In this document: positions 1 through 11,239 of the stretch, one piece after another | How positions within the stretch are numbered: the stretch's first letter is position 1 | Layout: the number at the start of each line of letters is the position of its first letter | Assembly: GCF_023091745.1 (NCBI RefSeq) | Contig: NC_068925.1 | Span: forward strand, 71,303,085 to 71,367,084 | Direction: 5' to 3' | DNA length: 64,000 nucleotides | Source: Budorcas taxicolor | Lineage: Eukaryota > Chordata > Mammalia > Artiodactyla > Bovidae | Notes under the pieces: generated by a model | The model's input: the letters and a program-made list of their open reading frames with translations, nothing else | The model's database searches: none | What the model was told of the DNA's origin: nothing | Made by a program: the position numbers and the translations under genes

Positions 1-1636
1 TCTGTCTAGACATCTCTTAATAAATATCTAAAACTCTCCTCAGATGGGAACTAGATAGTGTTGTATTTACACTGTCATGCTATAAAATCTATTCCCACTT
101 TGGGGACTATTTCTTCACTCTTTCTTTTCCTGAACTCTGTTCTGTGTTTCTATGGTATGAAAGGAACCCATTTGCCACGAATGATGTTTATTTAAAATAA
201 AACCTTTCTAGAGAATCATCCTAGATAATCTAAGGATACAAAGTGAATATAAAAGGAATGGCTTCTACTTTGAAAACAGGGCTGGGTTTGATCAGTGAAT
301 TCGTATTCTCAAGACCCTCTTGATGGGCCTGCAGCTGCAGCCATTTATTTGCTGGCTTTTTCACAGATGTAGACAGAGAAAGCTCCATGGTTTTTGTCTT
401 TTTGTTGTTGGATTTATTTTCTTTAATATAAAAATGTGACAACTTTTTTTTTTAAGTTTTTGTTTCACTGTAGAAACTTGTGCACACCGGACATCCTTGG
501 TAGTATATACATCGTTGAAATAACTATGACTTTTTAAAATCTAAGATCTCAAAGTTGGCAGAAACTATACTTAAATAACAGAAGGTGATCATTTGCATTT
601 CAAAATTTATCTATCTTGCTTTTCCCCTCAATTAGACCAAAACATGTTGATTCACAGGTTTCTCTGTGTGTGTTTTCTTTTTTAAACTTATTTATAGAGC
701 AGAATAATGGCCCCCCTGCTAGTTTGGCATTTGCTCAAGTTTCTGTCGAATCTGTTACTGGAAAATTTTCTCAAAATATAAAGGCACATCATCCACAAGA
801 TAAAAAGATACACTGCTGATATTACAGAGTACAGGGCAGGTGGGCAATGTTTTTGGGACAAATGTGTGATAAGGATTCCCAGGAGAGAGGAGTGGCGAGG
901 GAGAGGCTGCACGCTGTTTACACAGAAGTGAGTCGTTCTCATCACAATCTTCTGACAACTTTACTTTCTAACCAAACATCAGCTGCTTAACATGCTTCAG
1001 AGTTACTTGGGCAATAATTCTAAGGTCAGAGCTGGGAAATAGGAGGGAAGCAGGGACATGGGAGCCGTACTTCAACCCTTAGTACTACAAGGGGCAGATC
1101 AAAAGATAACTTGGTACTCTATGTCCCCGTGTAGTCACTGATTTGTGATTTTAACCACTGAAACATCAGCTTCTTATCACTGCTTCCACCCCTCTGAGAA
1201 GAGGAGCAAAGTCTACTTGTATTTTTATCAGCAGCACTGCTATTCAGTTTTGAAAGAAACAGTAAATCACAAATTTTTGCTCCTTACAAATGCAACTCCC
1301 CTTCATTATAAGCAGTGGGCAGGAGTACACAAACTTGAGTTCTGCAACTCTAGGTTTCAAATCATCTAAACTAGAACACCAGCGTTACTTTTCAATTAAG
1401 GCCATTACTGATCTGAGTTTTATCCTATTGGTAAATTAATAGGTCCAAGGAATGAAGAGACTTCTCACATTGTTCAATATATGCCATAATACAAAACACT
1501 TTTGTAACTCATAAAAGCTTTAAAGTGCAATTCTTTTATACAAATAATTAAAACAAAGCCCTTCTTCAGATGACAGCTTTTTTCAAATGTTAGAGGACAA
1601 CCTAGACCATGACAGCAAAAATCCATTAATGGTAGA

Positions 1637-1650
1637 CTGCCACCTGCTGG
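1637..1650 (-). promoter_or_regulatory. possible CTCF motif
   Basis: The minus-strand reading CCAGCAGGTGGCAG matches the core of the CTCF consensus at nearly every informative position. It is a single motif in intronic DNA. Occupancy cannot be judged from sequence. Confidence 0.35.
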
Positions 1651-2109
1651 TAAACTTTGGGAACTGTGCTTTCTGGGAAAAGGCTTAAAAATTACAACTT
1701 GGAAACTGATCTGTGTTAAATTCAGTACACAAAACTGTATTCAACTGAGCACAGAGCCGAAAGTATGGACCTGCTGATGAACGTCATATGATTTTGTTCC
1801 ACATGTATTAGAATTCTCAGGGGGTCAACATGCTATGGATGTTAAACATGTCTGTAGTTTGAAGAAAAATAATCTGCTAGAAAGCCAAAGTACAACCCTA
1901 CGGATAGTTTTCAACAAGAAAGTGAGAAGAAAAATAGGAAATAAAGAGTCAGTTATAAACATTAAACTACTTCACAAACATCCGGTTTTGATTCGAGGTT
2001 TATACTACACTTACACTTAAGGATTTAACAGATTTTACATTAAAAAACAAAAACAAAAAACTCCCAGATTTAATGTTGACCCTAAACCCTTGAATCTGAG
2101 CAAACTCCA

Positions 2110-2198
2110 GGAGATAGTGAAGGACAGAAAGGCCTGACATACTGCAGTCCATGGGGTCGCAAAGAGTCAGACACAGCTTAGCTACTGAACAACAATAA
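2110..2198 (+). mobile_element. short BovB/Bov-A 3'-end fragment
   Basis: It carries the tail shared by BovB and Bov-A: a degenerate 'gacagaaaggcctgacat' followed by 'gcagtccatggggtcgcaaa' and 'gagtcagacacagctta'. It is too short to assign to LINE or SINE. Confidence 0.7.
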
Positions 2199-2820
2199 AA
2201 CCTTGAAATTCATTATATTAACATACATATTTATATACATTGGTACCTAAAATATTATTTATCATCAAATTAGAAAGGGGGAAAGTGTGTCAAAAAATAA
2301 ACCAGATAACCATAATAAAGTGATTTCACTATGAAATTTTTTGTTATCCCATTAACTAAATCATACTAATAAGATCAACAGCCAGCATAATATTATCTAT
2401 TTGTGAGAAACAAAAAAATGTAGGCATGTTCTATGCTCTATTGCCCCTGGGAAGAAACAAAATCAAACAATCCTAATTTGGGGGACGAAAGAGGAAAGAA
2501 AAAGAGTATAACAGTAAGAAGAAAATCTAAATCATTGTTTTCAGGAAATAGTTTGAGGATATCTGCTTGGCATATTGAAAAACTTTTCTATTCCCCAATA
2601 AAGAAATAATTCTTAACAATGAAAATTATAACTAAAAACCATATAGCTCTTTCAATCCTAATTATAATCATTTCCCATTATGCAGGGAAACAATGCTAGC
2701 ATAAACAAAACGCTGGTTTGCTAGTAAACGTTAAATACTGTATTAATCAACAACCAAGCTGATCATGTCAATACAATCCAGAGTGGTGACGAGTAAAGCA
2801 ACTTTGGCCATCCAAAGGGG

Positions 2821-3143
2821 CTGAAAGTGAAAGCGAAAGTCGCTCAGTTGTGTTTGACTCTTTGCAACCCCATGGACTATACAGTCCTTGGAATTCTCCA
2901 GGCCAGAAAACTGGAGTGGGGAGCCTTTGCCTTCTCCAGGGGATCTTCCCAACCCAGGAATCGAACCCAGGTCTCCCTCACTGCAGGCGGATTCTTTACC
3001 AGCTGAGCCACAAAAGAAACCCAAGAATACTGGAGTGGGTAGCCTATCCCCTCTCCAGCAGATCTTCCCAACCCAGGAATCAAACTGGGGTCTCCTGTAC
3101 TTCAGGCGGATTCTTTACCAACTGAGCTATGAGGCAAGCCCAT
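2821..3143 (-). mobile_element. Bov-tA SINE with duplicated tRNA-like part
   Basis: The reverse strand shows a tRNA-like head with a B-box-like GGTTCGATTCC, the 'ggagaaggcaaaggctcccc' segment and the Bov-A tail. A second copy of the head and middle (about 3025-3141) sits beside the first, giving the longer Bov-tA form. Confidence 0.8.
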
Positions 3144-3305
3144 ACTAGGCAAAAGGTGAACAAACTTTGGATTCAAACACAGCCCCATCTGCCCTGATGA
3201 CAGAGAAAGTAACTCAAACCCAATTCATATGCTTAAGAGACCTGTAATTATCAGCAAAGGACCTAACAACCACAGAGAGTCTCTAATAAATCTCTAATTT
3301 TAGAA

Positions 3306-3376
3306 AACAAAGATAATACAGTAAATATCACAAAGATAATACAGTAAATAATACAAAGATAATACAGTAAATATCT
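3306..3376 (+). repeat. three-copy short tandem repeat
   Basis: The 18-mer aaagataatacagtaaat occurs three times with short variable joins (period about 23-26 bp). It runs directly into the hairpin at 3369-3401. Confidence 0.85.
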
Positions 3377-3401
3377 GACCCAACATTTGGGTCAGATATT
3401 T
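3369..3401. repeat. perfect 15-bp hairpin with 3-nt loop
   Basis: The left arm AAATATCTGACCCAA (3369-3383) and right arm TTGGGTCAGATATTT (3387-3401) are exact reverse complements around CAT. Confidence 0.95.
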
Positions 3402-3621
3402 GGTTATTTCAAAACAAGAAGAATACGCTTCCTAAAATTTCTCAAATATGGAAAGAATTATTTAAAATCTGTTCTAAAATGTCAGGATGGCTCATTACTG
3501 AAGTCACAACATTGTATTTTTTTTAATTTCAAATTTTATCCATTTATAGCCTTAGGAATTTTATTGTTTTAGTCATCTACCTCTCACATCATAAAAATGA
3601 TCCATTTGAAGAGGTTCAGGA

Positions 3622-3778
3622 GGACTTCCCTGGTGGTCCAGTGGTCAATAATCTGGCTTGCAACACAGGGGACAGAGGTTCAATCCCTGGTAGGGGAACT
3701 AAGATTCCATTGGCCATGGGAAAAACTAAGCCTGCCCACAGCAACTAAGACCCAATATAGTCAAACAAATAATTTTCT
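3622..3778 (+). mobile_element. CHR-type tRNA-Glu SINE
   Basis: It starts with 'gacttccctggtggtccagt', contains 'ggttcaatccctggtagggg' and ends in 'gcaactaagacccaatatag' followed by an A-rich tail, which is the artiodactyl CHR layout. Confidence 0.8.
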
Positions 3779-4084
3779 TTTCAAAGAGATTCAGGATACT
3801 TAAAGGTCTTTTTAAACACTAAGAAGTTAAGACATTTCTAAAAATTCATTGCCAGTTCTAAGAGAAGTATAAACCTATTTAACAGCATACACTAACAAAT
3901 ATACATATACACATATGCTATGGACCATATAATTATTTTATCCCCCAAATAATCTTTTTTAAAGGGTTAAAGAGATAACCAGATCCAATATTTTATCAAT
4001 GGCTAGTGAAAATATAACTTTGATAAAGAAATGAGAGCTGCTGAACTACTTTTGTAAGTGAGACATTTAGGAGATGGCTCTAAC

Positions 4085-4174
4085 CTGGGGCACAGTACAT
4101 TCTCTCTATGGCATCGCTGTCACAGGAATCTTCAACCTCACTCCACCTGCTAAAATACGTTAGCTGAATGTGTC
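4085..4174 (-). CDS. RPS6KC1: RPS6KC1 internal exon (about exon 12): start of kinase C-lobe, degenerate DFG
   Basis: This 90-nt exon is read on the minus strand. It is bounded by a TTTTTAG acceptor (intron side at 4175-4176) and a CCCAG/GTTAGA donor (GT at 4083-4084). It opens with GA, which completes the Gly codon begun by the upstream exon, and ends with the first base of the next codon, so both ends are phase 1. The peptide runs HIQLTYFSRWSEVED and then SCDSDAIERMYCAP. It aligns with the DFG-to-APE activation segment of AGC kinases, but DFG is replaced by YFS, so the Mg-binding Asp is missing. The closing CAP plus a split Glu codon forms the usual APE. From memory, the human protein has the same residues, so this looks like a conserved pseudokinase feature and not decay. 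The next exon, encoding the C-lobe CDWWSLG region, was not found to the left and should lie outside the window. Confidence 0.93.
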
Positions 4175-4445
4175 CTAAAAACAAAACGACAGGAGAAATC
4201 AAAACATTTTTCTCTTCCATTTTCTGCAGAAGTGAACTGTAATTACTCCTTTTGTAGCTAAAAACAGTATCATTAAGAATAATGGCATCATTAAGTACTA
4301 GAAGCTATTACTGGGGGTGAATTTGCTGCACTGATAATGAAGCTCTAGACAGGAAATGAAGATACTAATTACAAGATAAAACGCCTACTCAGTTAATTGG
4401 AAGCAACAGCGAATAAAAAGAAATGCATTTGCAAAAGTTCCTGAC
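4175..4445 (-). other. RPS6KC1: RPS6KC1 short intron (about intron 11), 271 bp
   Basis: A compact GT-AG intron lies between the large exon and the 90-nt exon. The donor is GTCAGG at its high-coordinate end, and the acceptor is GTTTTTAG at the low-coordinate end. It contains no recognisable repeat, in contrast to the 15-kb and 29-kb introns of the same gene. Confidence 0.9.
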
Positions 4446-6026
4446 CTCTATCATTCAATAAGATGTTGTTTGGGTTCAAATCGCGGCACACAATCCCCTC
4501 TCTATGTAAAGCATCAAGGGCTACCACCATTTCAGCTGCCCATCTTTGAATGTAGCCCTCTGGGATGTAAAACCTGGAGTTTAGTGCTAATTTTTTATCA
4601 AGGTCCTCAAAAATCTGATGTATTTCCTTGTCTCCTTCTTGTGCCAGCCCACTCGCTTGCTTAGGCTCCAAGTCTCTCTGAAATATAGCGGGTTCCTCTT
4701 TAGCCAAATCATCAGTTTGATCTGTAAACAGCAAGACTTCTTCAGTTTTTAAAGTGTCTGTATTTACGTTATATTCATTAGCACCTGAGAGTGGGTCAGA
4801 AACGTGGAATAAGCTTTCTTCTGTGCTGTTTGCAGTCCCTGGTGACTCAACCACGCTAAGTCCTTGGAACTTAGACTCTGAACTGTGTAACAAAGACATG
4901 TCTCCCGTATTACTATGATCAACAGCTGGTAAAAATAACATCCCAATATCCCCCTGTATGTAGTGTTTCTCTGTTATACTGTGGGCTTCAGGCCCACAGG
5001 GATCATTCAGTTCCTCTGTGCCTTTTTCTTCCTGGGCTTGGCACTGTTCAGTACTAAGCCTGAGGCATAAAACATCAGGGGTTTCCAACAGTTTACTTTC
5101 TATTACGCCTATATTAGTCTGTGTGAACTTGGTAGGTCCCATTGCCACGCCATCTTTCATTGGCTCTAGTTCACCAGGTAGATTTACAAGAAGATCAGGC
5201 CTTCCTTCATCAGCACCACTGACATCATCAAAAGCAGCATCTTTAAAAGAAATAACGGGGACTGAGTCATCTGAGCCCCTGCTGGTAGTGTCCTGAGCCA
5301 TACAGTCTACCTTGCTTTCACTAGTACTAACACTCCTGGGAGTGCTTTCTCCATCTGACAGAGTGAAGAACGGTTTCAAAGGTTCTGACTTTAGACTATA
5401 CAATTTTTCTCCAAAATCAAGTCCTAGGAGTTCACTAGTGCTGTCCTTACTATCTATCCTAAAGAATTCCATGGGGATGTTTTTAGATCTCCTGAGGGAA
5501 TCTGATGTTCTTGGAGAACTAGCTGCTTCAAGGCCATCATCTCCAGGGAAGAACTTCAGCTGTCTGCTGGGGCTGTCGCTGTCAGTAGCAAGCTGTCCTG
5601 GGAAGTTTTCTATAGCTTTGGTATCAACATCATTCCTTTCAGTCTTCATGAAAGGTTCCTCACTCAAAGACCCTGGTTCAATTTTCTCTTGCCCGTACTC
5701 ATTGCATAATGTTAAATAACTAGTAGTACACTCTTCTTCGGAACTTGAGCCAGAGTCTGGCCATTTTGGAGAGCTGTCTTGCCCACCATCATCTTGGTTG
5801 CTATCATCCTGAGAGCTTGGAGTAAGACTAGTCTTCAAAGGCAGGACTTGGAGCGTGGCTCCACCATCACTTCCCCTGGATTCAAAGCTGGTGCTGTCCT
5901 GGGGATTACAAGCCGGCTGTTGCAGATGAACTTTAGCAACTGGAGACTTTTTCACTTCTTTGATGTCAAAGCTTTCTTCAGGACTTCTGTTGAGAAACTT
6001 ACTGATATATGACCAGAGTTTGCCAC
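4446..6026 (-). CDS. RPS6KC1: RPS6KC1 large central exon (about exon 11): acidic insert splitting the kinase domain
   Basis: This 1581-nt exon is open throughout (526 whole codons plus split codons at both ends, phase 1 to 1). The acceptor is a T-rich tract ending TTCACAG at 6027-6028. The donor is AGAG/GTCAGG with GT at 4444-4445. It starts with the kinase alphaD region (GGKLWSYISKFLNRS). About 440 Ser/Asp/Glu-rich, probably disordered residues follow, including runs such as SSSEEECTTSYLTL and EFFRIDSKDS. From about residue 458 (EIHQIFEDLDKKL) it returns to kinase sequence: alphaE (IQRWAAEMVVALDALHREG), then the catalytic loop CRDLNPNNILL near residues 513-523. The HRD His is Cys and the usual loop Lys is Asn, while the catalytic Asp and the metal-binding Asn remain. 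The known protein is an endosomal PX/MIT-domain kinase-like protein reported to bind sphingosine kinase 1 and PRDX3. No frameshift or stop was seen, so the allele looks functional. Confidence 0.97.
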
Positions 6027-6563
6027 CTGTGAACAAATACAACCAAAAAAAAAAAAATTAAGAACCCCAAATTAATGGTTATATATTGAAGCCATTAGAA
6101 AAACAAAAAAGTATTCTAATAATCAAAAGCAAGTCAATGATACCCATTAACATCAAGTACGCTGTAAGAAGCATTTTAATAAAAATGCCTTCTTAAAGAA
6201 CAGTCACGCATGGATTTGGGATTCATGACAAAAAAGAGTTTAAATAGAATTTCTACAATGAAAAAAGAAACTAAATATTTTATTACTGGTGAGTACAGTT
6301 TCAAGCATATCACCTAATATCAATTATTTTATAAATATCAACCTATTTCTTCCTTTGAAGAACTGGTTATAACAAAAACTAAATATGAAATTTCACAGCT
6401 AAAATTCTACTTACAAATAATTAACTCTAGAAATATCTATGTTGTGCTTTGTTAATAATTTTTTCAAGCATGGCCACTGAAGCTCTCCTGACAAGAAAAC
6501 AGTATTATAAAAAGAAAGAATAAGTCTGATCCATAAATCTTAAAAACAGTAATTATGGGAACA

Positions 6564-8444
6564 TACAAATAGCTGTGAAAAGAAGAGAAGCGAAAAGCAA
6601 AGGAGAAAAGGAAAGATATAAGCATCTGAATGCAGAGTTCCAAAGAATAGCAACAAGAGATAAGAAAGCCTTCTTCAGCGATCAATGCATATAAATCGAG
6701 GAAAACAACAGAATGGGAAAGACTAGAGATCTCTTCAAGAAAATTAGAGATACCAAGGGAACATTTCATGCAAAGATGGGCTCCATAAAGGACAGAAATG
6801 GTCTGGACCTAACAGAAGCAGAAGATATTAAGAAGAGGTGGCAAGAATACACAGAAGAACTGTACAAAAAAGATCTTCATGACCCGGATAATCACGATGG
6901 TGTGATCACTCATTTAGAGCCAGACATTCTGGAATGTGAAGTCAAGTGGGCCTTAGAAAGCATCACTACGAACAAAGCTAGCGGAGGTGATGGAATTCCA
7001 GTTGAGCTGTTTCAAATCCTGAAAGATGATGCTGTGAAAGTGCTGCACTCAATATGCCAACAAATTTGGAAAACTCAGCAGTGGCCACAGTACTGGAAAA
7101 GGTCAGTTTTCATTCCAATCCCTAAGAAAGGCAATGCCAAAGAATGCTCAAACTACCGCACAATTGCACTCATCTCACATGCTAGTAAAGTAATGCTCAA
7201 AATTCTCCAAGCCAGGCTTCAGCAATACATGAACTGTAAACTCCCTCATGTTCAAGCTGGTTTTAGAAAACGCAGAGGAAACAGAGATCACATTGCCAAC
7301 ATGTGCTGGATCATGGGAAAAGCAAGAGAGTTCCGGAAAAACATCTACTTCTGCTTTATTGACTATGCCAAAGCCTTTGACTGTGTGGATCACAATAAAC
7401 TGTGGAAAAATTCTGAAAGAGATGGGAATACCAGACCACCTGACCTGCCTCCTGAGAAATCTGTATGCAGGTCAGGAAGCAAAAGTTAGAACAGGACATG
7501 GAACAACAGACTGGTTCCAAATAGGAAAAGGAGTGCTTCAAGGCTGTATATTGTCACCCTGCTTATTTAACTTATATACATAGTACATCATAAGAAATGC
7601 TGGACTGGAAGAAACACAAGCTGGAATCAAGATTGCCGGGAGAAATATCAATAACCTCAGATATGCAGATGACACCACCCTTATGGCAGAAAGTGAAGAG
7701 GAACTAAAGAGCCTCCTGATGAAAGTGAAAGAGGAGAGTGAAAAGGTTGGCTTCAAGCTCAACATTCAGAAAATGAAGATTATGGCATCTGGTCCCATCA
7801 CTTCATGGGAAATAGATGGGGAAACAGTGGAAACAGTGTCAGACTTTATTTTGGGGGGCTCCAAAATCACTGCAGATGGTGATTGCAGCCATGAAATTAA
7901 AAGACGTTTGCTCCTTGGAAGAAAAGTTATGACCAACCTAGATAGCATATTCAAAAGCAGAGACATTACTTTGCCGACTAAGGTCCGTCTAGTCAAGGCT
8001 ATGGTTTTTCCATTGGTCATGTATGGATGTGAGGGTTGGACTGTGAAGAAGGCTGAGCACCAAAAATTGATGCTTTTGAACTGTGGTGTTGGAGAAGGCT
8101 CTTGAGAGTCCCTTGGACTGCAAGGAGATCCCACCAGTCCATTCTGAAGGAGATCAACCCTAGGATTTCCTTGGAAGGAATGATGCTAAAGCTGAAGCTC
8201 CAGTACTTTGGCCACCTCATGAGAAGAGTTGACTCATTGGAAAAGACTCTGATGCTGGGAGGGATTGAGGGCAGGAGGAGAAGGGGACGACCGAGGATGA
8301 GATGGCTGGATGGCATCACCGACTCGATGGACATGAGTCTGAGTGAACTCCGGGAGTTGGTGATGGACAGGGAGGCCTGGCGTGCTGCGATTCATGGGGT
8401 CGCAAAGAGTCGGACACGACTGAGTGACTGAACTGAACTGAACT
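6564..8444 (+). mobile_element. BovB (RTE) LINE, 5'-truncated, 1.9 kb, with broken reverse transcriptase
   Basis: The element runs from the region just before the reverse transcriptase to the BovB 3' end (tgaactgaactgaac). Frame fragments spell RT motifs: motif A in IDYAKAFDCVDHNKLW (about 7356-7403), motif B in GVLQGCILSPCLFNLY (about 7531-7578) and motif C YADDTTLMAE (about 7660-7690). One extra A in the A-run at about 7404-7408, compared with the copies at 14314-14886 and 23679-24227, shifts the frame. A TAG follows at about 7580. The endonuclease half is missing. It is a dead copy inside intron 10, sense-oriented to the window and antisense to RPS6KC1. Confidence 0.93.
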
Positions 8445-8689
8445 TTGTCAAGATGTAACTCTTGCTTCCAAAAATAGGAAATAATGCACTAAAAATGAAA
8501 CCCTGTACTAATAAGATGGCAATTTTTTCAGTACATTTTTAAATGTCGTTATTAAACATCATGTAACAAAGGAAACTAAATCTCAGGGGAAATAATCATT
8601 GACAGTCAATTATATGTGTAAAAAGTCAATGGAAGCATCCAAAAACTCTTTCTCCTTGGCATTTCACTTCACTTAAAGGAACTCAGTAA

Positions 8690-8765
8690 ATAACATAAAT
8701 ATCCAACATGGTGCCCAGCACAGAGTAAATGCTATGAAGGGTAGTTGTCATAATATTATTCCTAG
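8690..8765 (+). mobile_element. MIR 3'-end trace
   Basis: 'ggtgcccagcacagagtaaa' followed by 'tgctatgaagg' and a TTATTA-like end resembles the MIR 3' part (gtgcctggcacatagtaagt). Confidence 0.45.
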
Positions 8766-9077
8766 GATACTCAGACATCTTCTACCAGTGATTTAGTTTA
8801 CAGACTTATCCCACTTTTTAAATTCAGAACATTGTGGTTTTTAACTTTTCCCTGTGGCTTTTTCTTAGCTAATCTTCTGTCATCACTAGGTTATATGCAA
8901 GAGTATCCTTTCCCCATATTCAAACTACTTTTAAGGATTCATATATGGCTTTGAAATTCACTCGTTCACACACAAAATAAGCCATGCATCGATTCCATCT
9001 TTTTTATTTCTTTGACAACAACGATGACATTCCTCTGATCACAGATACCTTCCCTGGCACACTGATAATAACGCCTA

Positions 9078-9390
9078 CCATGGGACTCTCCTGGTGGTCC
9101 AGTGGTGAAGAGTCTACCTGCCAACGCAAGGGACATGGCTTTCATTCCTGGTCTGGGGAGATCCCACATGCCACAGAGCAACTAAGCCCACAAGTCGCAA
9201 CTACTGAGCCCCGTGCTGCAATTTCTGAAGCCTGAGGGCCCAGAGCCCGTGCTCTGCAACAAGAGAAGCCACTGCAATGAGAAGGCTGCGCATCACAATG
9301 AATGAATGCGTGCGCACCCCACTCGCCAAAACTAGGGAAAGCTCCGGGGCAGCAACGGAGACACAGTGCAACCAAATAAATAAATAAGCA
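9078..9390 (+). mobile_element. CHR-type SINE, longer form
   Basis: A tRNA-Glu-like head (ctcctggtggtccagtggtg) is followed by 'gcaactaagcccacaagtcg' and 'caactactgagcccc'. It ends in an (AAAT)n-type tail 'aaccaaataaataaataagc'. Confidence 0.8.
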
Positions 9391-9699
9391 ATGCCTACCC
9401 TGAAGCTGGTATTCTTGTGTGAAATCCAAAAAACCATGTCATCTACTGTTTTCAGTCCTCTTAGATGATAACTACCGTAAGGACAGGACCAAGTCTTTTT
9501 CATCTTTATATATCTACTGCCGGTATGGTGTACAGGAAATGACAGGCATCACTCAATGCTTGTTAACTCAGATGGTTACTCATTCGTCATGAGATACACC
9601 ATCACGAAGTGGACACGATCCATAGCTGTAACGTTCCAGTAATCAGCAAGGAACCTAATAAAGTTCTTAAGAAAAGCTGCATTTATTTTTAGGCTAATA

Positions 9700-9950
9700 G
9701 GGCTTCCCTAGTAGCTCAGACAGTATAAAAAAAAAAAAAAATCCACCTGCAATGCAGAAGACCCAGGGTTGATCCCTGGGTCAGGAAGATCTCCTGGAGA
9801 AGGCAATGGCAACCCACTCTAGTATTCTTACCTGAAGAATTCCATGGACAGAGGAGCCTGGTGGGCTACACAGTCCATGAGGTCGCAAAGAGTTGGACAC
9901 AGCTGAACGACTAACACACACATGCACACACACACACACCCCCCCTGGAT
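9700..9950 (+). mobile_element. Bov-tA SINE with internal A-run and (CA)n tail
   Basis: The head starts at 'gggcttccctagtagctcag' and the B-box-like part is 'gggttgatccctgggtcagg'. The Bov-A tail ends in a CA run at 9911-9940. An A-run of about 15 at 9727-9741 sits in the tRNA-like head, where other copies read 'ggtaaagaatcc'. Confidence 0.88.
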
Positions 9951-10342
9951 GAGCTGCTCAAATCTAAAACTGAGTGTGCTTAAATTCTTTATTTTTGCTC
10001 CCCAGATCACTTCCTCTTTCTGACTTCAGAGCTACTGAGGCACAAAAACTTTGGACCATCTTGGACTATTTTCTGTCCCTGTTCTTCCTACATCTGACAA
10101 GTTTCAATGTCCTATAAGATCTACACGTGCTTCCCACAGTCCTCCTCTTCTTTTAATTCCTCTGATCACTCTGTGTTTCCTGGAATAATGTTACAGCTAC
10201 AACTAGACCCCTACTGTCAGTCCTTCTTGTGGCACCCTGCCATACTAACCGCTACCCAAGTAAGCTTTTCACTTTGGCACAGATCTTATCATGTCACCTC
10301 TCCAAAAACCCCAATTCCCCTGCTGCCCACCTACTGAATGAT

Positions 10343-10557
10343 CTACATCCTCAGTCATTTCAGTCGTGTCTTTTTGTGACTCCACGGACCGCAGCCTGCC
10401 AGGCTCCTCTGTCCATGGGATTCCCCAGGCAAGAATACTGGAATGGGTTGCCATTTCTTCCTCTGGGACCTTCTTGACCCAGGGATCAAACCCACATCTC
10501 CTGCATCTCCTGCATTGGCAGGTGGATTCTTTACCACTGCGCCACCTGGGAAGCCTC
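10343..10557 (-). mobile_element. Bov-tA SINE with 10-bp target duplication
   Basis: A complete inverted Bov-tA from its Bov-A tail to its 'ggcttcccaggtggc' head. It is flanked by actgaatgat at 10333-10342 and 10558-10567. Confidence 0.92.
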
Positions 10558-10708
10558 ACTGAATGATGTACCAACACCATATGGGCATTTAAACCCCTAC
10601 TAATGCAGTATCAATCCATGACTCGGTTTTCTCCCTCAAATTACTATGGCATTTTACCTGAACATAATTTCTCCACATATAACCCATGCTGTGTTTTTGC
10701 TCAAATGA

Positions 10709-11107
10709 AAGCTGAGTGCCAAAGAATTGATGCTGTTGAACTGTGGTGTTGGAGAAGACTCTTGAGAGTCCCTTGGACTGCAAGGAGATCCAACCAGTCC
10801 ATCGTAATGGAAATCAGTCCTGAATATTCACTGGAAGGACTGATGCTGAAGCTGAAACTCCAATACTTTGGCTACCTGATGCGAAGAACTGACTCATTTG
10901 AAAAGACTCTGATGCTTGGAAAGACTGAAGGAGGGGAGGAGAAGGGGATGACAAAGGATGAGATGGTTGGATGGCATCACTGACTCAATAGACATGAGTT
11001 TGAGTAAACTCCGGGAGTTGGTAATGGACAGGGAGGGCTGGCGTGCTGTGATTCACGGGGTTGCAAAGAGTCAGACATGACTGAGCAACTGAACTGAATT
11101 GAACTGA
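10709..11107 (+). mobile_element. BovB 3'-end fragment
   Basis: It starts in the C-terminal ORF (AEC-QRIDA-ELWCWRRLLRVP reading) and continues to 'gactgagcaactgaactgaa'. It is a 5'-truncated copy of about 0.4 kb. Confidence 0.9.
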
Positions 11108-11239
11108 TATTTATACCACTTAGAATTGTCTTCCCTGTTAGTTTCCCCAATATCTGCTTGTCAAAATCCTATCCATTCTTGAAGGTCTTTCAGAATTTGT
11201 TTTCTTTCATCAATTTTGTACATGTCCTCACTGGATACA

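Larger units (their letters stand above)
1..4084 (-). other. RPS6KC1: RPS6KC1 intron (about intron 12), partial
   Basis: This is intronic sequence downstream of the 4085-4174 exon in transcript direction; its far end is outside the window. Positions 1-2100 hold no repeat or exon I can name, only AT-rich sequence with a possible CTCF motif at 1637-1650. Positions 2200-2800 are likewise featureless. The rest is covered by the SINE, tandem-repeat and hairpin entries. I looked for the exon encoding the C-lobe CDWWSLG segment on the minus strand and did not find it. Confidence 0.8.

Noticed and set aside
1..4084. Next coding exon of RPS6KC1 (C-lobe, CDWWSLG region).
   Set aside because: Searched for on the minus strand by expected codons and not found. 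It is presumed to lie left of the window.
5440..5480. FFAT-like EFFRIDS motif in the large exon, suggesting VAP binding.
   Set aside because: Only the EFF part fits. Positions 4, 5 and 7 differ from the consensus and no acidic flank precedes it.
6713..8105. Long ORFs here and at 14314-14886, 23320-24227, 35515-36027 and 62114-62650 look like a gene family with repeated protein sequence.
   Set aside because: They are BovB LINE reverse-transcriptase and C-terminal fragments with frameshifts and stops, not host genes.
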